Assembly (NCBI GenBank): GCA_052174135.1
Contig: JBQMRZ010000027.1
Span: 186,001-250,000 of the forward strand
Source of the DNA: Arsenophonus sp052174135
GTDB lineage: Bacteria > Pseudomonadota > Gammaproteobacteria > Enterobacterales > Enterobacteriaceae
Length of the DNA stretch: 64,000 nt
Reading direction: 5' to 3'
Made by a program: the position numbers and the translations under genes. Shown piece after piece: positions 51,105 through 61,165 of this stretch. How positions within the stretch are numbered: position 1 is the first letter of the stretch; the number at the start of each line of letters is the position of its first letter. Below the pieces are notes generated by a model that saw only the letters and a list, made by a program, of their open reading frames with translations, had not been told where the DNA came from and ran no database searches.

Positions 51105-52565
51105 TTATGCTGCTAATAAAGCAATGGCTGCGATCTTTAACAAAGGTTGTGGCCATACTCCAAATAAAATTATAATAACTGCACAGAATAATACAAATAA
51201 AGTAGCTAAATTAATATTTAATTTTTTATTGAATTGATTATTTTCTATTTTATCGTAGCTGTATAAACTAGCTATAAAATATAAATAATAATATAAACTT
51301 ATCATATTACCAATAATAACAATAGTTATTAACAACCATAATTTAGCGTTAATAGCAGTAATAATTATATAAAATTTACCAATAAAACCTAAAGTAGTTG
51401 GAATACCCGCTAATGATAACATCATGATAGTTAAAATAACGGCTAAAACAGGTTCTCGCCAATATAATCCACGATAAATATTAATATCAGCTCTATCATT
51501 ATCAGAATAAGGAGGACTAGATAGAATACTAATAATACCAAAAATACCCAAGCTAGCAAATAAATACCCAATAAAATAAACTGCTACAGTAATTTGAGAT
51601 ATATTAGTATCAATATGTAAAGAAATTAACGGTAATAATAAATAACCCATATGGGCAATAGATGAGTAACCCAATAATCGCTTAATACTTATTTGTGAAA
51701 TTGCCATTAAATTACCAAATAATATAGAAGCAATAGAAATAATAGTAAATACTAAGAGTAATTCTTTATTTTTTGCTATTGGTGATGTAATTAATAAACG
51801 CATTAAAACTGCAAAAATACTAATCTTGCTAGCAGTTGCTAAGAATGTTGTTACTGGCGCAGGTGCACCTTGATAAATATCAGGAGTCCAGAATTGAAGA
51901 GGCACAAGAGAGAGTTTAAAACTAATTGTAACCAACATCAAGCCGACACCAACCATAATAATTGGATAGTTAATAATATGATTATTTAAACTTAAACCTA
52001 ATTTAGAAAATACTAATCTACCTGATTCAACATAAATTAAAGCCATACCAAATAATAAAAATGCAGAGGTGGCACCTGATAGCAACATGTATTTAATGCT
52101 AGCTTCGAAAGAACGCTTATAAATGAAATCATAACCAATTAAGCCAAATAATGGTAATGAGATTAATTCAATACCAATAAATAATGTTGCTAAATGATTG
52201 GCCATCGATAACAGAATTCCTCCTGTTACAGCAATGCTTAAAAGCAAATAAAATTCTTCTTTATTATCTGGGTACTCTGAAAGCCATCTATAGGCATAAA
52301 TTGAAGTTCCAATACTAGCAATTAAAATCAGCGCGCTATAAAATAGTGAATATTTATCTATATAAATTAATGAGGTTACTTCAACTGGTAATCTATCTCC
52401 AATTAAATAAAAAATAATCAAAATAATGATAAAACAGGATATAGTTAATGTTGGATTAATTAAATCATGACGCCGCCAAGCGATAGATAACATCATAATT
52501 ACCACTAATAAACTACTAAGCAAAAGTGGTGATAATGCAATTAATTGTTCAAAAGTTATTGTCAT
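51105..52565 (-). CDS. nuoN: NADH-quinone oxidoreductase subunit N
   Basis: Antiporter-like proton-pumping subunit of the complex I membrane arm. The 486-residue protein (E. coli 485) has about fourteen membrane helices. Characteristic stretches include GIELISLPLFGLIGYDF (with the conserved Glu on TM5), KLSLVPLQFWTPDIYQGAPAPVTTFLATASK, KRLLGYSSIAHMGYLLLPL and LAGIPTTLGFIGKFYI. It is the last gene of the nuo operon. It starts 20 nt after nuoM, and no terminator is obvious behind it. Confidence 0.96.
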   Translation of the reverse strand: MTITFEQLIALSPLLLSSLLVVIMMLSIAWRRHDLINPTLTISCFIIILIIFYLIGDRLPVEVTSLIYIDKYSLFYSALILIASIGTSIYAYRWLSEYPDNKEEFYLLLSIAVTGGILLSMANHLATLFIGIELISLPLFGLIGYDFIYKRSFEASIKYMLLSGATSAFLLFGMALIYVESGRLVFSKLGLSLNNHIINYPIIMVGVGLMLVTISFKLSLVPLQFWTPDIYQGAPAPVTTFLATASKISIFAVLMRLLITSPIAKNKELLLVFTIISIASILFGNLMAISQISIKRLLGYSSIAHMGYLLLPLISLHIDTNISQITVAVYFIGYLFASLGIFGIISILSSPPYSDNDRADINIYRGLYWREPVLAVILTIMMLSLAGIPTTLGFIGKFYIIITAINAKLWLLITIVIIGNMISLYYYLYFIASLYSYDKIENNQFNKKLNINLATLFVLFCAVIIILFGVWPQPLLKIAAIALLAA

Positions 52566-52585
52566 GATAAATTATAGCCTTAATA

Positions 52586-54091
52586 TTAAAGAAAAGTAGA
52601 ATATAAACTATAAAGCGATTCCATAACATTTTTTGAAGTATCTAATACTGGTTGTGGATAAAAACCTAATATCAGTGATAATAATGCTAACATTAATAAA
52701 ACAAATATCTCACGATAATTTAAAGCTTGTAGTGTTTTTTTTGATTTTTCAACACCATAATAAATTTGTTGCATCATCCAAAGTGCATAAATAGATGTGA
52801 ATATTATACTGAACACCATAATAATTGTCATCAATTTAAATTTTTCAAAGGTACCAAATAAAATAATAAATTCACCAATAAAATTTCCAGTACCAGGCAT
52901 TCCAAGAGTTGCAACTACAAAAAATAATGATAATGCCGGTAACCACCGAATCCTTTTCCATAATCCCCCCATCATGCGCATATCACGTGTCCCGATACGT
53001 TCATAAAGTTGTCCACTAATAATGATTAGAGCTGCACCTGATATACTATTACTTATCATTTGCAATACTGCACCTTGATAAGAAAGAATAGAACCAGCAT
53101 AAATTGCAATTGTTACAAATCCCATATGTGATAAATTACTGTAAGCAACTAGACGTTTAATATTTGTTTGTTTAAACGCTAACAATGCACCATAAAATAT
53201 ACTAATCATTCCTAACATCATTGCTATAGGTGTAAATTGAATAGATGCTTCGGGAAATAGCGGTAATGCAAAACGTAATAAACCATAAGCTGCTGTTTTA
53301 ATCATAATACCTGAAATATCAAGAGAACCAGCTGTTGGTGATTGCTCTTGCGTATCTGCCAGCCACCCATGAAATGGTACCAAAGGCATTTTTACTGCAA
53401 ATGCAATGAAAAATCCAAGCATTAATAGATATTGTGTTTGTGGTGACATTTTTATATTTAAGAGATCGTAATAAGAAAATGACCAATTACCTAATGTTTG
53501 ATAATGAATTAACGCCAATGTAATAATCGACAATAACATAATTAACCCACTTCCTTGGGTATAAATAAAAAACTTAGTTGCTGCATTAACACGTAAATTT
53601 TCCTCTGAACCTTTATGCCCCCAATTAGTGATTAAAAAATACATTGGAATCAACATCATTTCCCAAAAGAAAAAAAATAAAAATAGATCTAGTGTCATAA
53701 AAATTCCAATTACGCCGGTTAAGATCCACATCAAATGAAAATAATAGGCACCTTGATTATTTTGATTTTCACTCCATGAGCTCAATATAGAAAAAAATCC
53801 CATAATACCTGTTAAAACTATCATTAATAATGACAAGCCATCAATAGCTAAAAAAATATTAATACCTAATGATGTGATCCATGGCATAAAAAAGATTATT
53901 TGATTTTGTGATAATACCAAAGTATTAGTTGGCGAATAACTGCCATATAACCAAAGATGTATAGAGAAAAGTAAAGTTAATCCAATGAAAAATAATGCTA
54001 AATAACGCGGTAATTGTTTATTAAATCGCTCAAATTGCCAGCATAGTATACCACCAATGAAAGGAAGAAATATTAGCCAAAGTAATAACAT
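52586..54091 (-). CDS. nuoM: NADH-quinone oxidoreductase subunit M
   Basis: Second antiporter-like subunit of the membrane arm. The 501-residue product (E. coli 509) keeps FFFFWEMMLIPMYFLI (the TM5 Glu), AFAVKMPLVPFHGWL (the TM7 Lys), the Lys in GIMIKTAAYG, and ATLGMPGTGNFIGEF. Two His of E. coli NuoM are replaced: HGWLPDAH becomes HGWLADTQ, and QMIAHG becomes QMISNS. The ATG matches the family start (MLLLWLIFLPFIGG); GGGAGGAG lies unusually far upstream, about 14 nt. It sits 24 nt after nuoL. Confidence 0.96.
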   Translation of the reverse strand: MLLLWLIFLPFIGGILCWQFERFNKQLPRYLALFFIGLTLLFSIHLWLYGSYSPTNTLVLSQNQIIFFMPWITSLGINIFLAIDGLSLLMIVLTGIMGFFSILSSWSENQNNQGAYYFHLMWILTGVIGIFMTLDLFLFFFFWEMMLIPMYFLITNWGHKGSEENLRVNAATKFFIYTQGSGLIMLLSIITLALIHYQTLGNWSFSYYDLLNIKMSPQTQYLLMLGFFIAFAVKMPLVPFHGWLADTQEQSPTAGSLDISGIMIKTAAYGLLRFALPLFPEASIQFTPIAMMLGMISIFYGALLAFKQTNIKRLVAYSNLSHMGFVTIAIYAGSILSYQGAVLQMISNSISGAALIIISGQLYERIGTRDMRMMGGLWKRIRWLPALSLFFVVATLGMPGTGNFIGEFIILFGTFEKFKLMTIIMVFSIIFTSIYALWMMQQIYYGVEKSKKTLQALNYREIFVLLMLALLSLILGFYPQPVLDTSKNVMESLYSLYSTFL

Positions 54092-54115
54092 GGCGCAATG
54101 TGCTCCTCCCTTTAA

Positions 54116-55963
54116 TTAAGTTAAAAGTAACAGCATTAAAATTAACACTGATCCTAATACCATATAGGTTAAATACCAACGAATCTGTCCGTTTTGAGTA
54201 ACAGTTAAACTTTTATTAGCTAAACGTGAAATAATTGCTGGTATATTCATTAATGAATTAATAGGATCATTTGCTAATAATTCAGCAATTACTTTAAATG
54301 GTTTTATAAAAACAAGATTATAAAATTGATCAAATCCTAACGATTTATATCGAAAAATAATAAAAAAATGCTTCACTATATTTTTGGCTATTGATTTAAC
54401 AACATTATGTTTATCAAGGTAAAGAAAGAACGCTAATATTAGGCCAAGTAATGTACTAATAACTGAAATTATTTCTAGTATAATTTTATTAGATTTATTA
54501 ATTATATCAATAACAGGAAATATTCCAGCTAACGGCCAAGTAATTAATTTACTAATAACTATAGATAATACTGCTAATACCACTAATGGTATAGTATGAC
54601 TAATATCGCTGATAGCTTGAGGTATAATCTGTTTTTTTCCATGAAAAATAATAAAAATCATACGAAAAGTATAAAGTGAAGTCATAAATGCCCCAAATAT
54701 TCCAATAAATAATAAAATAATTTCTCTTTGATTGGCAATTCCAAATAATATATACTCTTTACTATAAAAACCAGAAGTAACTAATGGTATCGCTGCAAGT
54801 GCGCTTCCACCAATCAAAAAACAACCATAAATAAATGGTAGAATTTTACGTAACCCACCCATCTTAAATATATTTTGTTCATAGTTACAGGAAATAATAA
54901 CTGAGCCGGCAGACAAAAAAAGCAAAGCTTTAAAGAAAGCATGAGTCATCAAATGGAAAATAGCTGCATCCCAAGCTTGAACGCCTAAAGCTAAAAACAT
55001 ATAACCTATTTGACTCATAGTTGAATAAGCTAATATACGTTTAATATCCCTTTGCATTAAGGCTGAAAATCCAGCAAATATTAAGGTAATTGCGCCAATA
55101 ATAGCAATTAAATATAATATTTTTGGCGCCATCAAAAAGAGTATATGTGTACGAGCAATTAAGTAAACACCAGCAGTCACCATGGTTGCTGCATGAATAA
55201 GTGCAGATACTGGAGTTGGACCTACCATTGCATCTGCCAACCAAGTTTGCAAGGGTAATTGAGCAGATTTACTGATTGCACCCCCAACAATCATTAATGT
55301 TGCAAAATTAATAATTAAAGAACCAGTAGTAATTTTCTGTGGTACTAGTATACTCAATTGATAAAAACTTAATGTACCAAATTGGTTATAAAGAATAAAC
55401 ATACCAATAGCTAAAAATATATCACCAATGCGGGTAATAAAAAAAGCTTTCATTGCTACTCTTCCATTTTTAGGATTAGTATAATAAAAACCAATTAGCA
55501 GATAACTACATAATCCTACACTTTCCCAACCAAGATACATTAACATCATGTTTTCCGCTAAAACTAAAACAACCATACTAGCAATAAATAAATTAGTATA
55601 AGCAAAAAAACGAGAATAACCTTCTTTATCGCGCATATACCAAAAAGCGTATAAAAGAATTAAAAAACCAACGCTTGTTATAATCAGTAACATGATTAAT
55701 GATAAACCATCAAGCATTAGTGTAATAGGGAGGTTAAAGTTACCTATTTCTATCCATTGCCATAATGTTTGAGTATAAATATATTTAACGTCAACATTAT
55801 TAGTGCAAAAATCAATTGCTACTAAAAATGTTATAAGCATAGCAAAACCAATTGAACTTATTCCGATAATGGCAGATAAATTTCTAAATAAACACCCAAA
55901 AGAGAATGCTAATATCAAAAATCCTGATAGTGGTAATAGAATAGTTAAATAAAGTAAATTCAT
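54116..55963 (-). CDS. nuoL: NADH-quinone oxidoreductase subunit L
   Basis: Distal antiporter-like subunit, whose long amphipathic C-terminal helix runs along the membrane arm. The 615 residues (E. coli 613) include MYLGWESVGLCSYLLIGFYY (TM5 Glu), SAQLPLQTWLADAMVGPTPVSALIHAATMVTAGVY split across TM7-8, KRILAYSTMSQIGYMFLALG and HLMTHAFFKALLFLSAGSV. The first methionine matches E. coli MNMLALTI-type starts. It overlaps nuoK by 4 nt. Confidence 0.97.
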   Translation of the reverse strand: MNLLYLTILLPLSGFLILAFSFGCLFRNLSAIIGISSIGFAMLITFLVAIDFCTNNVDVKYIYTQTLWQWIEIGNFNLPITLMLDGLSLIMLLIITSVGFLILLYAFWYMRDKEGYSRFFAYTNLFIASMVVLVLAENMMLMYLGWESVGLCSYLLIGFYYTNPKNGRVAMKAFFITRIGDIFLAIGMFILYNQFGTLSFYQLSILVPQKITTGSLIINFATLMIVGGAISKSAQLPLQTWLADAMVGPTPVSALIHAATMVTAGVYLIARTHILFLMAPKILYLIAIIGAITLIFAGFSALMQRDIKRILAYSTMSQIGYMFLALGVQAWDAAIFHLMTHAFFKALLFLSAGSVIISCNYEQNIFKMGGLRKILPFIYGCFLIGGSALAAIPLVTSGFYSKEYILFGIANQREIILLFIGIFGAFMTSLYTFRMIFIIFHGKKQIIPQAISDISHTIPLVVLAVLSIVISKLITWPLAGIFPVIDIINKSNKIILEIISVISTLLGLILAFFLYLDKHNVVKSIAKNIVKHFFIIFRYKSLGFDQFYNLVFIKPFKVIAELLANDPINSLMNIPAIISRLANKSLTVTQNGQIRWYLTYMVLGSVLILMLLLLT

Positions 55964-56262
55964 CCAAACATCTCACTAACTTTATCAATATTTAGGCTAT
56001 GATAATGGCGATGAAGTTGTAGTAATAACGCTAATCCTATACTTGCTTCTGCAGCCGCCAAGCTAATAGCTAGAATATACATTATTTGTCCATCACTTTG
56101 TGTCCAATAACTACCAGCAATAACAAAAGCTAATGCGGCTGAGTTAATCATTATTTCTAATCCAATTAACATAAAAAGAAAATTACGCCTAATTAGTAAA
56201 CAAGTTAAACCTAAAACAAATAAAATCGTTGTTAAAATTAAACCATGTTGCAAAAGAATCAT
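55960..56262 (-). CDS. nuoK: NADH-quinone oxidoreductase subunit K
   Basis: Small three-helix subunit of the complex I membrane arm, exactly the usual 100 aa. The two conserved membrane Glu are visible in LIGLEIMINSAALAFV and SLAAAEASIGLALLLQL. The start aligns with E. coli NuoK. It lies 2 nt after nuoJ, and its end overlaps the nuoL start by 4 nt, consistent with coupled translation. Confidence 0.97.
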   Translation of the reverse strand: MILLQHGLILTTILFVLGLTCLLIRRNFLFMLIGLEIMINSAALAFVIAGSYWTQSDGQIMYILAISLAAAEASIGLALLLQLHRHYHSLNIDKVSEMFG

Positions 56263-56264
56263 AT

Positions 56265-56795
56265 TTATTGATCCATCTTAGATCGATTACTATTAGGATA
56301 GTTAAGTCGTTTTTCACGTCCTAAATGAAATGCTACAATAAGACCAGCTAATAACAATAAAGAAGTCAATTCAACAGCTATCACATAAGAACTAAATAAA
56401 TTAATACCAACTACTTTAGCACTAATTATCTTTCCATTTATTCTGTCACTTTTAATCGCTACAATGGCATAAATAATAATACTAAGTAAAGCTGTTGAAA
56501 GAATTATTGGGTAAATCCATGTTTTTAACTGTATCCAATTACGTTCCTGTTCAATAACAAATTTACTTAAATTAAGCATCATAACGACAAATACAAATAG
56601 CACCATAATTGCTCCAGCATAAACGATAATTTCTAATGCACCTGCAAAATACGATCCAATAGAAAAGAAAATGATCGATAAAGCTAATAAAAAGACGATT
56701 AAATATAACAAAGCATGCATCGGATTAGTATGTGTTATTACTTTAATCGCAACCAAAATAGCAATTAATCCAGCAACATAAAATATAAACCACAT
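56265..56795 (-). CDS. nuoJ: NADH-quinone oxidoreductase subunit J
   Basis: Membrane-arm subunit with five helices, thought to help couple quinone reduction to pumping. The 176 residues (E. coli 184) contain THTNPMHALLYL, SYFAGALEIIVYAGAIMVLFVFVVMMLNL, with the pi-bulge helix of TM3, and VAFHLGREKR near the end. The C-terminal tail is a little shorter than in E. coli. It lies between nuoI (12 nt) and nuoK (2 nt). Confidence 0.96.
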   Translation of the reverse strand: MWFIFYVAGLIAILVAIKVITHTNPMHALLYLIVFLLALSIIFFSIGSYFAGALEIIVYAGAIMVLFVFVVMMLNLSKFVIEQERNWIQLKTWIYPIILSTALLSIIIYAIVAIKSDRINGKIISAKVVGINLFSSYVIAVELTSLLLLAGLIVAFHLGREKRLNYPNSNRSKMDQ

Positions 56796-56807
56796 AAATA
56801 TGACCTC

Positions 56808-57350
56808 TTACGGTAATAAATCTTTAATATTAATAGGTTTATCCTCATTATCACCATCGCCTTTATTTTTACCACTAACTGCTGTACCAGTTTTCTGATA
56901 AAAATTATAATCTGGATATTTACCTGGTCCTGAAATCAATAAATCTTCTTTTTCATAGACAAGATCTTGGCGTTTATATTCTCCCATCTCAAAATCAGGT
57001 GTTAGTTGGATCGCCGTAGTCGGGCAAGCTTCTTCACATAAACCACAAAAAATACAACGAGAAAAATTTATTCTGAAAAATTCTGGATACCAACGCCCAT
57101 CTGGATGCTCCGATTTTTGTAACGAAATACAACCAACAGGACAAACTACAGCACATAAATTACAAGCTACACAGCGCTCTTTACCACTAGAATCACGAGT
57201 TAATACAATACGCCCATGATAACGAGGTGGTAAATAAACCACTTCTTCTGGATACATTCTTGTTTCACGTTTATGAAAAATATGTAGTCCAATCATATAA
57301 ATACTACGTATTTGAGTAGCTAAACCAATCACTAACTCTTTTAATGTCAT
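56808..57350 (-). CDS. nuoI: NADH-quinone oxidoreductase subunit I
   Basis: Peripheral-arm ferredoxin-like subunit carrying clusters N6a and N6b. Both 4Fe-4S motifs are intact: CVACNLCAVVCPVGC (about 60-74) and CIFCGLCEEACPTTA (about 99-113). The length of 180 aa equals E. coli. The start MTLKELVIGLATQIRS matches. It sits 21 nt after nuoH. Confidence 0.97.
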   Translation of the reverse strand: MTLKELVIGLATQIRSIYMIGLHIFHKRETRMYPEEVVYLPPRYHGRIVLTRDSSGKERCVACNLCAVVCPVGCISLQKSEHPDGRWYPEFFRINFSRCIFCGLCEEACPTTAIQLTPDFEMGEYKRQDLVYEKEDLLISGPGKYPDYNFYQKTGTAVSGKNKGDGDNEDKPINIKDLLP

Positions 57351-57371
57351 GATTCAACAATCCTATCTTAG

Positions 57372-58346
57372 TTAAACGTTGCATAAAATAACTGCTGCAG
57401 TTACTAATAGATTAATTAATGTTAATGGTAAACATATTTTCCAACCAAAAGCCATTACTTGATCATAACGAGGACGCGGTAATGAAGCACGAACAAGAAT
57501 AAATATGAACATAAAAAAAACGGTTTTTATTAAAAACCAAATAAAACCAGATAAAAATGGGCCAAGCCAACCGCCAAAAAATAAAGTAACAATTAATGAA
57601 GAAATAGTAATAATACTAATATATTCTCCGATAAAAAATAGACCGAATTTCATTCCAGAGTATTCTATATGATAACCATCAGCAAGTTCTTGCTCTGATT
57701 CAGACTGATCAAATGGATGACGGTGACAAACTGCAAGTCCAGCGATAATAAAAATTAAAAAACCTAAAAATTGTGGAATAAAATTCCATATCTTTATTTG
57801 TGAATTAACAATATCAATTAAATTAAAGGATCCAGCTTGAGCAACAACACCCATTAATGAAAGACCAAGAAAAACTTCATAGCTTAAAGTTTGAGCAGAA
57901 GCGCGTATTGCACCTAATAAAGAATATTTATTATTACTTGACCAACCAGCAAAAAGCACTGAATAAACTGTTAATCCTGCCATCATAAAAAAAAACAGTA
58001 AACCGATATTAAGGTCAATAACATACCAAGTTTTACTAATTGGAATAATAGCAAATACAAATAACATCGAACAAAAAGCAATTATTGGTGCTAATATAAA
58101 AATATATTTATCTGAAAATTGTGGAATCCAATCTTCTTTAAATAACATTTTTATCATATCAGCAATAATTTGCAATGATCCACCCCAACCAACCCTATTA
58201 GGCCCATAACGATTTTGAAATAATGCTAATAAACGACGTTCACCAAAACTCATTAAGGCACTACAAATAACAACAACTATCAAAATAACTATTGCCTGTA
58301 AAACAGCAATAATCGCAGCATTAATTTCAGTAGAAAATAGAGTCAT
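57372..58346 (-). CDS. nuoH: NADH-quinone oxidoreductase subunit H
   Basis: Membrane subunit at the junction with the peripheral arm, forming much of the quinone site. The 324-residue product (E. coli 325) has FGERRLLALFQNRYGPNRVGWGGSLQ, ADMIKMLFKEDWIPQ, FAGWSSNNKYSLLGAIRASAQTLSYE across two segments, and ADGYHIEYSGMKFGLFFIGEY. I chose ATG at 58346 from homology and from GGAGG about 10 nt upstream, inside the end of nuoG. A longer frame reaching 58487 overlaps nuoG and is not conserved. Only 2 nt separate it from the nuoG stop. Confidence 0.95.
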   Translation of the reverse strand: MTLFSTEINAAIIAVLQAIVILIVVVICSALMSFGERRLLALFQNRYGPNRVGWGGSLQIIADMIKMLFKEDWIPQFSDKYIFILAPIIAFCSMLFVFAIIPISKTWYVIDLNIGLLFFFMMAGLTVYSVLFAGWSSNNKYSLLGAIRASAQTLSYEVFLGLSLMGVVAQAGSFNLIDIVNSQIKIWNFIPQFLGFLIFIIAGLAVCHRHPFDQSESEQELADGYHIEYSGMKFGLFFIGEYISIITISSLIVTLFFGGWLGPFLSGFIWFLIKTVFFMFIFILVRASLPRPRYDQVMAFGWKICLPLTLINLLVTAAVILCNV

Positions 58347-58348
58347 TA

Positions 58349-61072
58349 TTATGTTAGCCTCCGCAGATTCTTTATAGCAACACCTGCCATTGTTGGTGCA
58401 ATACCAGGTATACCCAAAGGTAAACCAATCTGCCCTTGTGCTAAATGATAACTGAGACGAACTGGCAATCTGTAAACTTGTCCACAATGACTAAACTCAA
58501 GTATAACACCAACTTTAACAGTTAAGTTTTCAGCATCCTGAATATTGAGAATAACATAAGGTTCTAACATACGTTGTTGTATTGCTAAAGCGCGCTGTGA
58601 AGTTTCATCACTACCAAATAAATGATAGTACGGCGCAACAATCCATTGATTATCTTTCTTTTTCCACGAAAGTGGAATGCTTGTGAAATAATCTAATAGA
58701 CAATCAGTTGAATTAAATAATCGTATACCAGGATCACCAAAACGCAACTGACCACCTATTTCAACTTGAAACTTATTCCATGCTTGAGGTGAGTTCCAAC
58801 CTGGTGACCAAGCAAACGGAATTTGCTGACGAATAGCCATTGGACTATTATTGCCTTCCATCGAAAAAACAAAAGGTGTATCAATATCACTTGGTTGTCT
58901 AGGCTCATTAACATTAATGTCAGCTAATATTGAGGTGCGACCACTATAACGATGAGGAGATCTGGCTAATTTTTGTCCGTGAATACGAAATGTAGCATTA
59001 GGCGCTGCATTAACAATAGCAGAAAATTGAGGCATAGCTGTTATACAATCTTGAATTACATGATCTAATTGAGGGTAATCTATTTGGCGTTTTTCAAGCT
59101 CAGCTTGTAATAAATAAAACCAACGCCAACTATCATTAATGATGGTATCAGAATGATAATAATTTGGATCAAAAGCCTGAAAATAACGTTGTGCACGACC
59201 TTCATTATTAATTAATGTTCCAGCGCTTTCAGCAAAACTAGCAGCAGATAAAATAAGATCTGCTTGATCCATAATATCTATGTGCTGATGATCTACAACA
59301 ATTAATTTATTAAGCTTATATAAAATATTATTAATGCTATCAACGTCACTGTGTCGATAAAGATCATTTTCCATAACAATAAGTGTATCAACATCACCTG
59401 ATGTGATACGTGCGATTGCCATATCTAATGATTGGGCATTCATTAGCGCTAGACCAAAACTATTAGATTCAGCAGCAATATAAGTAATACCTACAGATAT
59501 ATTATTTGCTTTTAATGAAAAAGCAATATTAGCAGAGGCTTGAATAATTGCATCACTAGCAGAGTTACTACCACTAATAATAAGTGCTTTTTTTGCTTGT
59601 AATAATGCCTGTGCAACTAACTCAACTTTTGTTTTAATTATTGTTGATAAATTACTTACTTCTGGTGCCTTATCATCCAAAGCATGGGCTATAGCAAAAC
59701 CAAAACGAGCTTGATCATCAACCGGTGCTCGATAAGTTAATGTAGCAATATCATCCAAACGACTATCATCTATATTTGTTATAAATAATGGATATTTAGC
59801 ATGTTGACCAATATTTAACACAGCATCTATTTGCCAATCTGCTATTTTTTGTGCTTTAGCTATTTCTCTTGCTTTACCTTTAACAGCCTGACGAACTGCT
59901 AGTGCTATACGGGCTCCAGTTTGTGTTAAATCTTCACCCAATACTACTATCACATCATATTTTTCAATTTCATGTAATGTCGGTGTATAAATACCCCCAT
60001 TTTGTAATATTTTAATCATTAGCTCAAGACAACGCTGTTCTTTTGCAGAAACACCTGAATAAAAATTTTCTTCACCAACAAGCGCTCGCAATCCATAATT
60101 GCTCTCGATACTAGCTCGTGGCGACCCAATACCGATAGTTTTTTTTGCTTGACGTAAAAATTTTGCACCAATTTGTATAGCCTCTATGGCTGAAATGGTG
60201 TGTAATTTTCCATTTTTAACAAATTGAGGCTGACGAGGTCGATCTTTACGATTTACATAACCGTAACCAAATCGACCGCGATCACATAAAAAATAATGAT
60301 TTACCATGCTATTGTAACGATTTTCAATTTGACGTAATTCACCATAGCGTTCACCAAGGCTAGTATTACAACCAATACTACATTGTTGACATATTCCTGG
60401 TGAAAATTGCATATCCCATTTACGATTATAACGCTCAGAATAAATTTTATCAGTAAAAACACCAGTTGGGCAGATCTCAACCAAATTACCAGAGAATTCA
60501 CTCTCTAGGGTTCCATCTTCAATTCGTCCAAAATAAATGTGATTATTAGTGCTATAAACACCAAGATCAGTACCATCGGCGTAATCTTTATAATAACGAA
60601 CACAGCGATAGCAAGCAATACAACGATTCATTTCATGTCCAATAAATGAACCTAGATTTTGATTATAATGTGTTCGTTTTCTAAAACGATATTTACGCAT
60701 TGTATGACCAGCCATTACTGTCATATCTTGTAGATGACAATTTCCTCCCTCTTCACAAATCGGACAATCATGTGGATGATTTGTCATTAATAATTCAATA
60801 ATACTTGCACGAAATTGCTTAACCTCATCATCATTAATGGAAATATAAATTCCATTAAAAACAGGGGTCATACAGGACATGACTAATTGACCATGCGTAT
60901 CGGCAGAATTTTGATATATCTTAACTGCACATTGACGGCAAGCACCAACACTTCCTAACGCTGGATGCCAACAAAAGTAAGGGATATCTAAACCAATAGA
61001 AAGACAAATTTGCAACAAATTTTTATCTTCACTTACATTATATTGTTTGCTATCTATATGTATTATAGCCAT
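58349..61072 (-). CDS. nuoG: NADH-quinone oxidoreductase subunit G
   Basis: Largest subunit of the peripheral arm, holding clusters N1b, N4, N5 and N7. In order: a 2Fe-2S ferredoxin domain (Cys in PYFCWHPALGSVGACRQCAV and SCMTP, residues 34-67), the His-Cys3 site HPHDCPICEEGGNC (about 99-112), and the 4Fe-4S site CIACYRCVRYYKD and CPTG. The extra N7 site CQQCSIGC followed by FLCDRG (about 228-263) comes next, then a molybdopterin-oxidoreductase-like domain. The length of 907 aa equals E. coli (908). N7 is a feature of E. coli-type enzymes. It starts 93 nt after nuoF. Confidence 0.97.
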   Translation of the reverse strand: MAIIHIDSKQYNVSEDKNLLQICLSIGLDIPYFCWHPALGSVGACRQCAVKIYQNSADTHGQLVMSCMTPVFNGIYISINDDEVKQFRASIIELLMTNHPHDCPICEEGGNCHLQDMTVMAGHTMRKYRFRKRTHYNQNLGSFIGHEMNRCIACYRCVRYYKDYADGTDLGVYSTNNHIYFGRIEDGTLESEFSGNLVEICPTGVFTDKIYSERYNRKWDMQFSPGICQQCSIGCNTSLGERYGELRQIENRYNSMVNHYFLCDRGRFGYGYVNRKDRPRQPQFVKNGKLHTISAIEAIQIGAKFLRQAKKTIGIGSPRASIESNYGLRALVGEENFYSGVSAKEQRCLELMIKILQNGGIYTPTLHEIEKYDVIVVLGEDLTQTGARIALAVRQAVKGKAREIAKAQKIADWQIDAVLNIGQHAKYPLFITNIDDSRLDDIATLTYRAPVDDQARFGFAIAHALDDKAPEVSNLSTIIKTKVELVAQALLQAKKALIISGSNSASDAIIQASANIAFSLKANNISVGITYIAAESNSFGLALMNAQSLDMAIARITSGDVDTLIVMENDLYRHSDVDSINNILYKLNKLIVVDHQHIDIMDQADLILSAASFAESAGTLINNEGRAQRYFQAFDPNYYHSDTIINDSWRWFYLLQAELEKRQIDYPQLDHVIQDCITAMPQFSAIVNAAPNATFRIHGQKLARSPHRYSGRTSILADINVNEPRQPSDIDTPFVFSMEGNNSPMAIRQQIPFAWSPGWNSPQAWNKFQVEIGGQLRFGDPGIRLFNSTDCLLDYFTSIPLSWKKKDNQWIVAPYYHLFGSDETSQRALAIQQRMLEPYVILNIQDAENLTVKVGVILEFSHCGQVYRLPVRLSYHLAQGQIGLPLGIPGIAPTMAGVAIKNLRRLT

Positions 61073-61165
61073 AGTCAGTATGTTTCCTAATGATCTATTT
61101 TAATAGATATTAATTAAAAATCCAATTAATTTAAATGCGCTTTATTCATTTAACATAATAAGTTA

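Noticed and set aside
55041..55244. Cys-rich minus-strand frame of 67 codons
   Set aside because: Out-of-frame reading of nuoL on the same strand with no start signal.
58347..58487. 47-residue N-terminal extension of nuoH overlapping nuoG
   Set aside because: Not conserved, Cys/Trp-rich out-of-frame reading of nuoG; ATG at 58346 with GGAGG is clearly the start.
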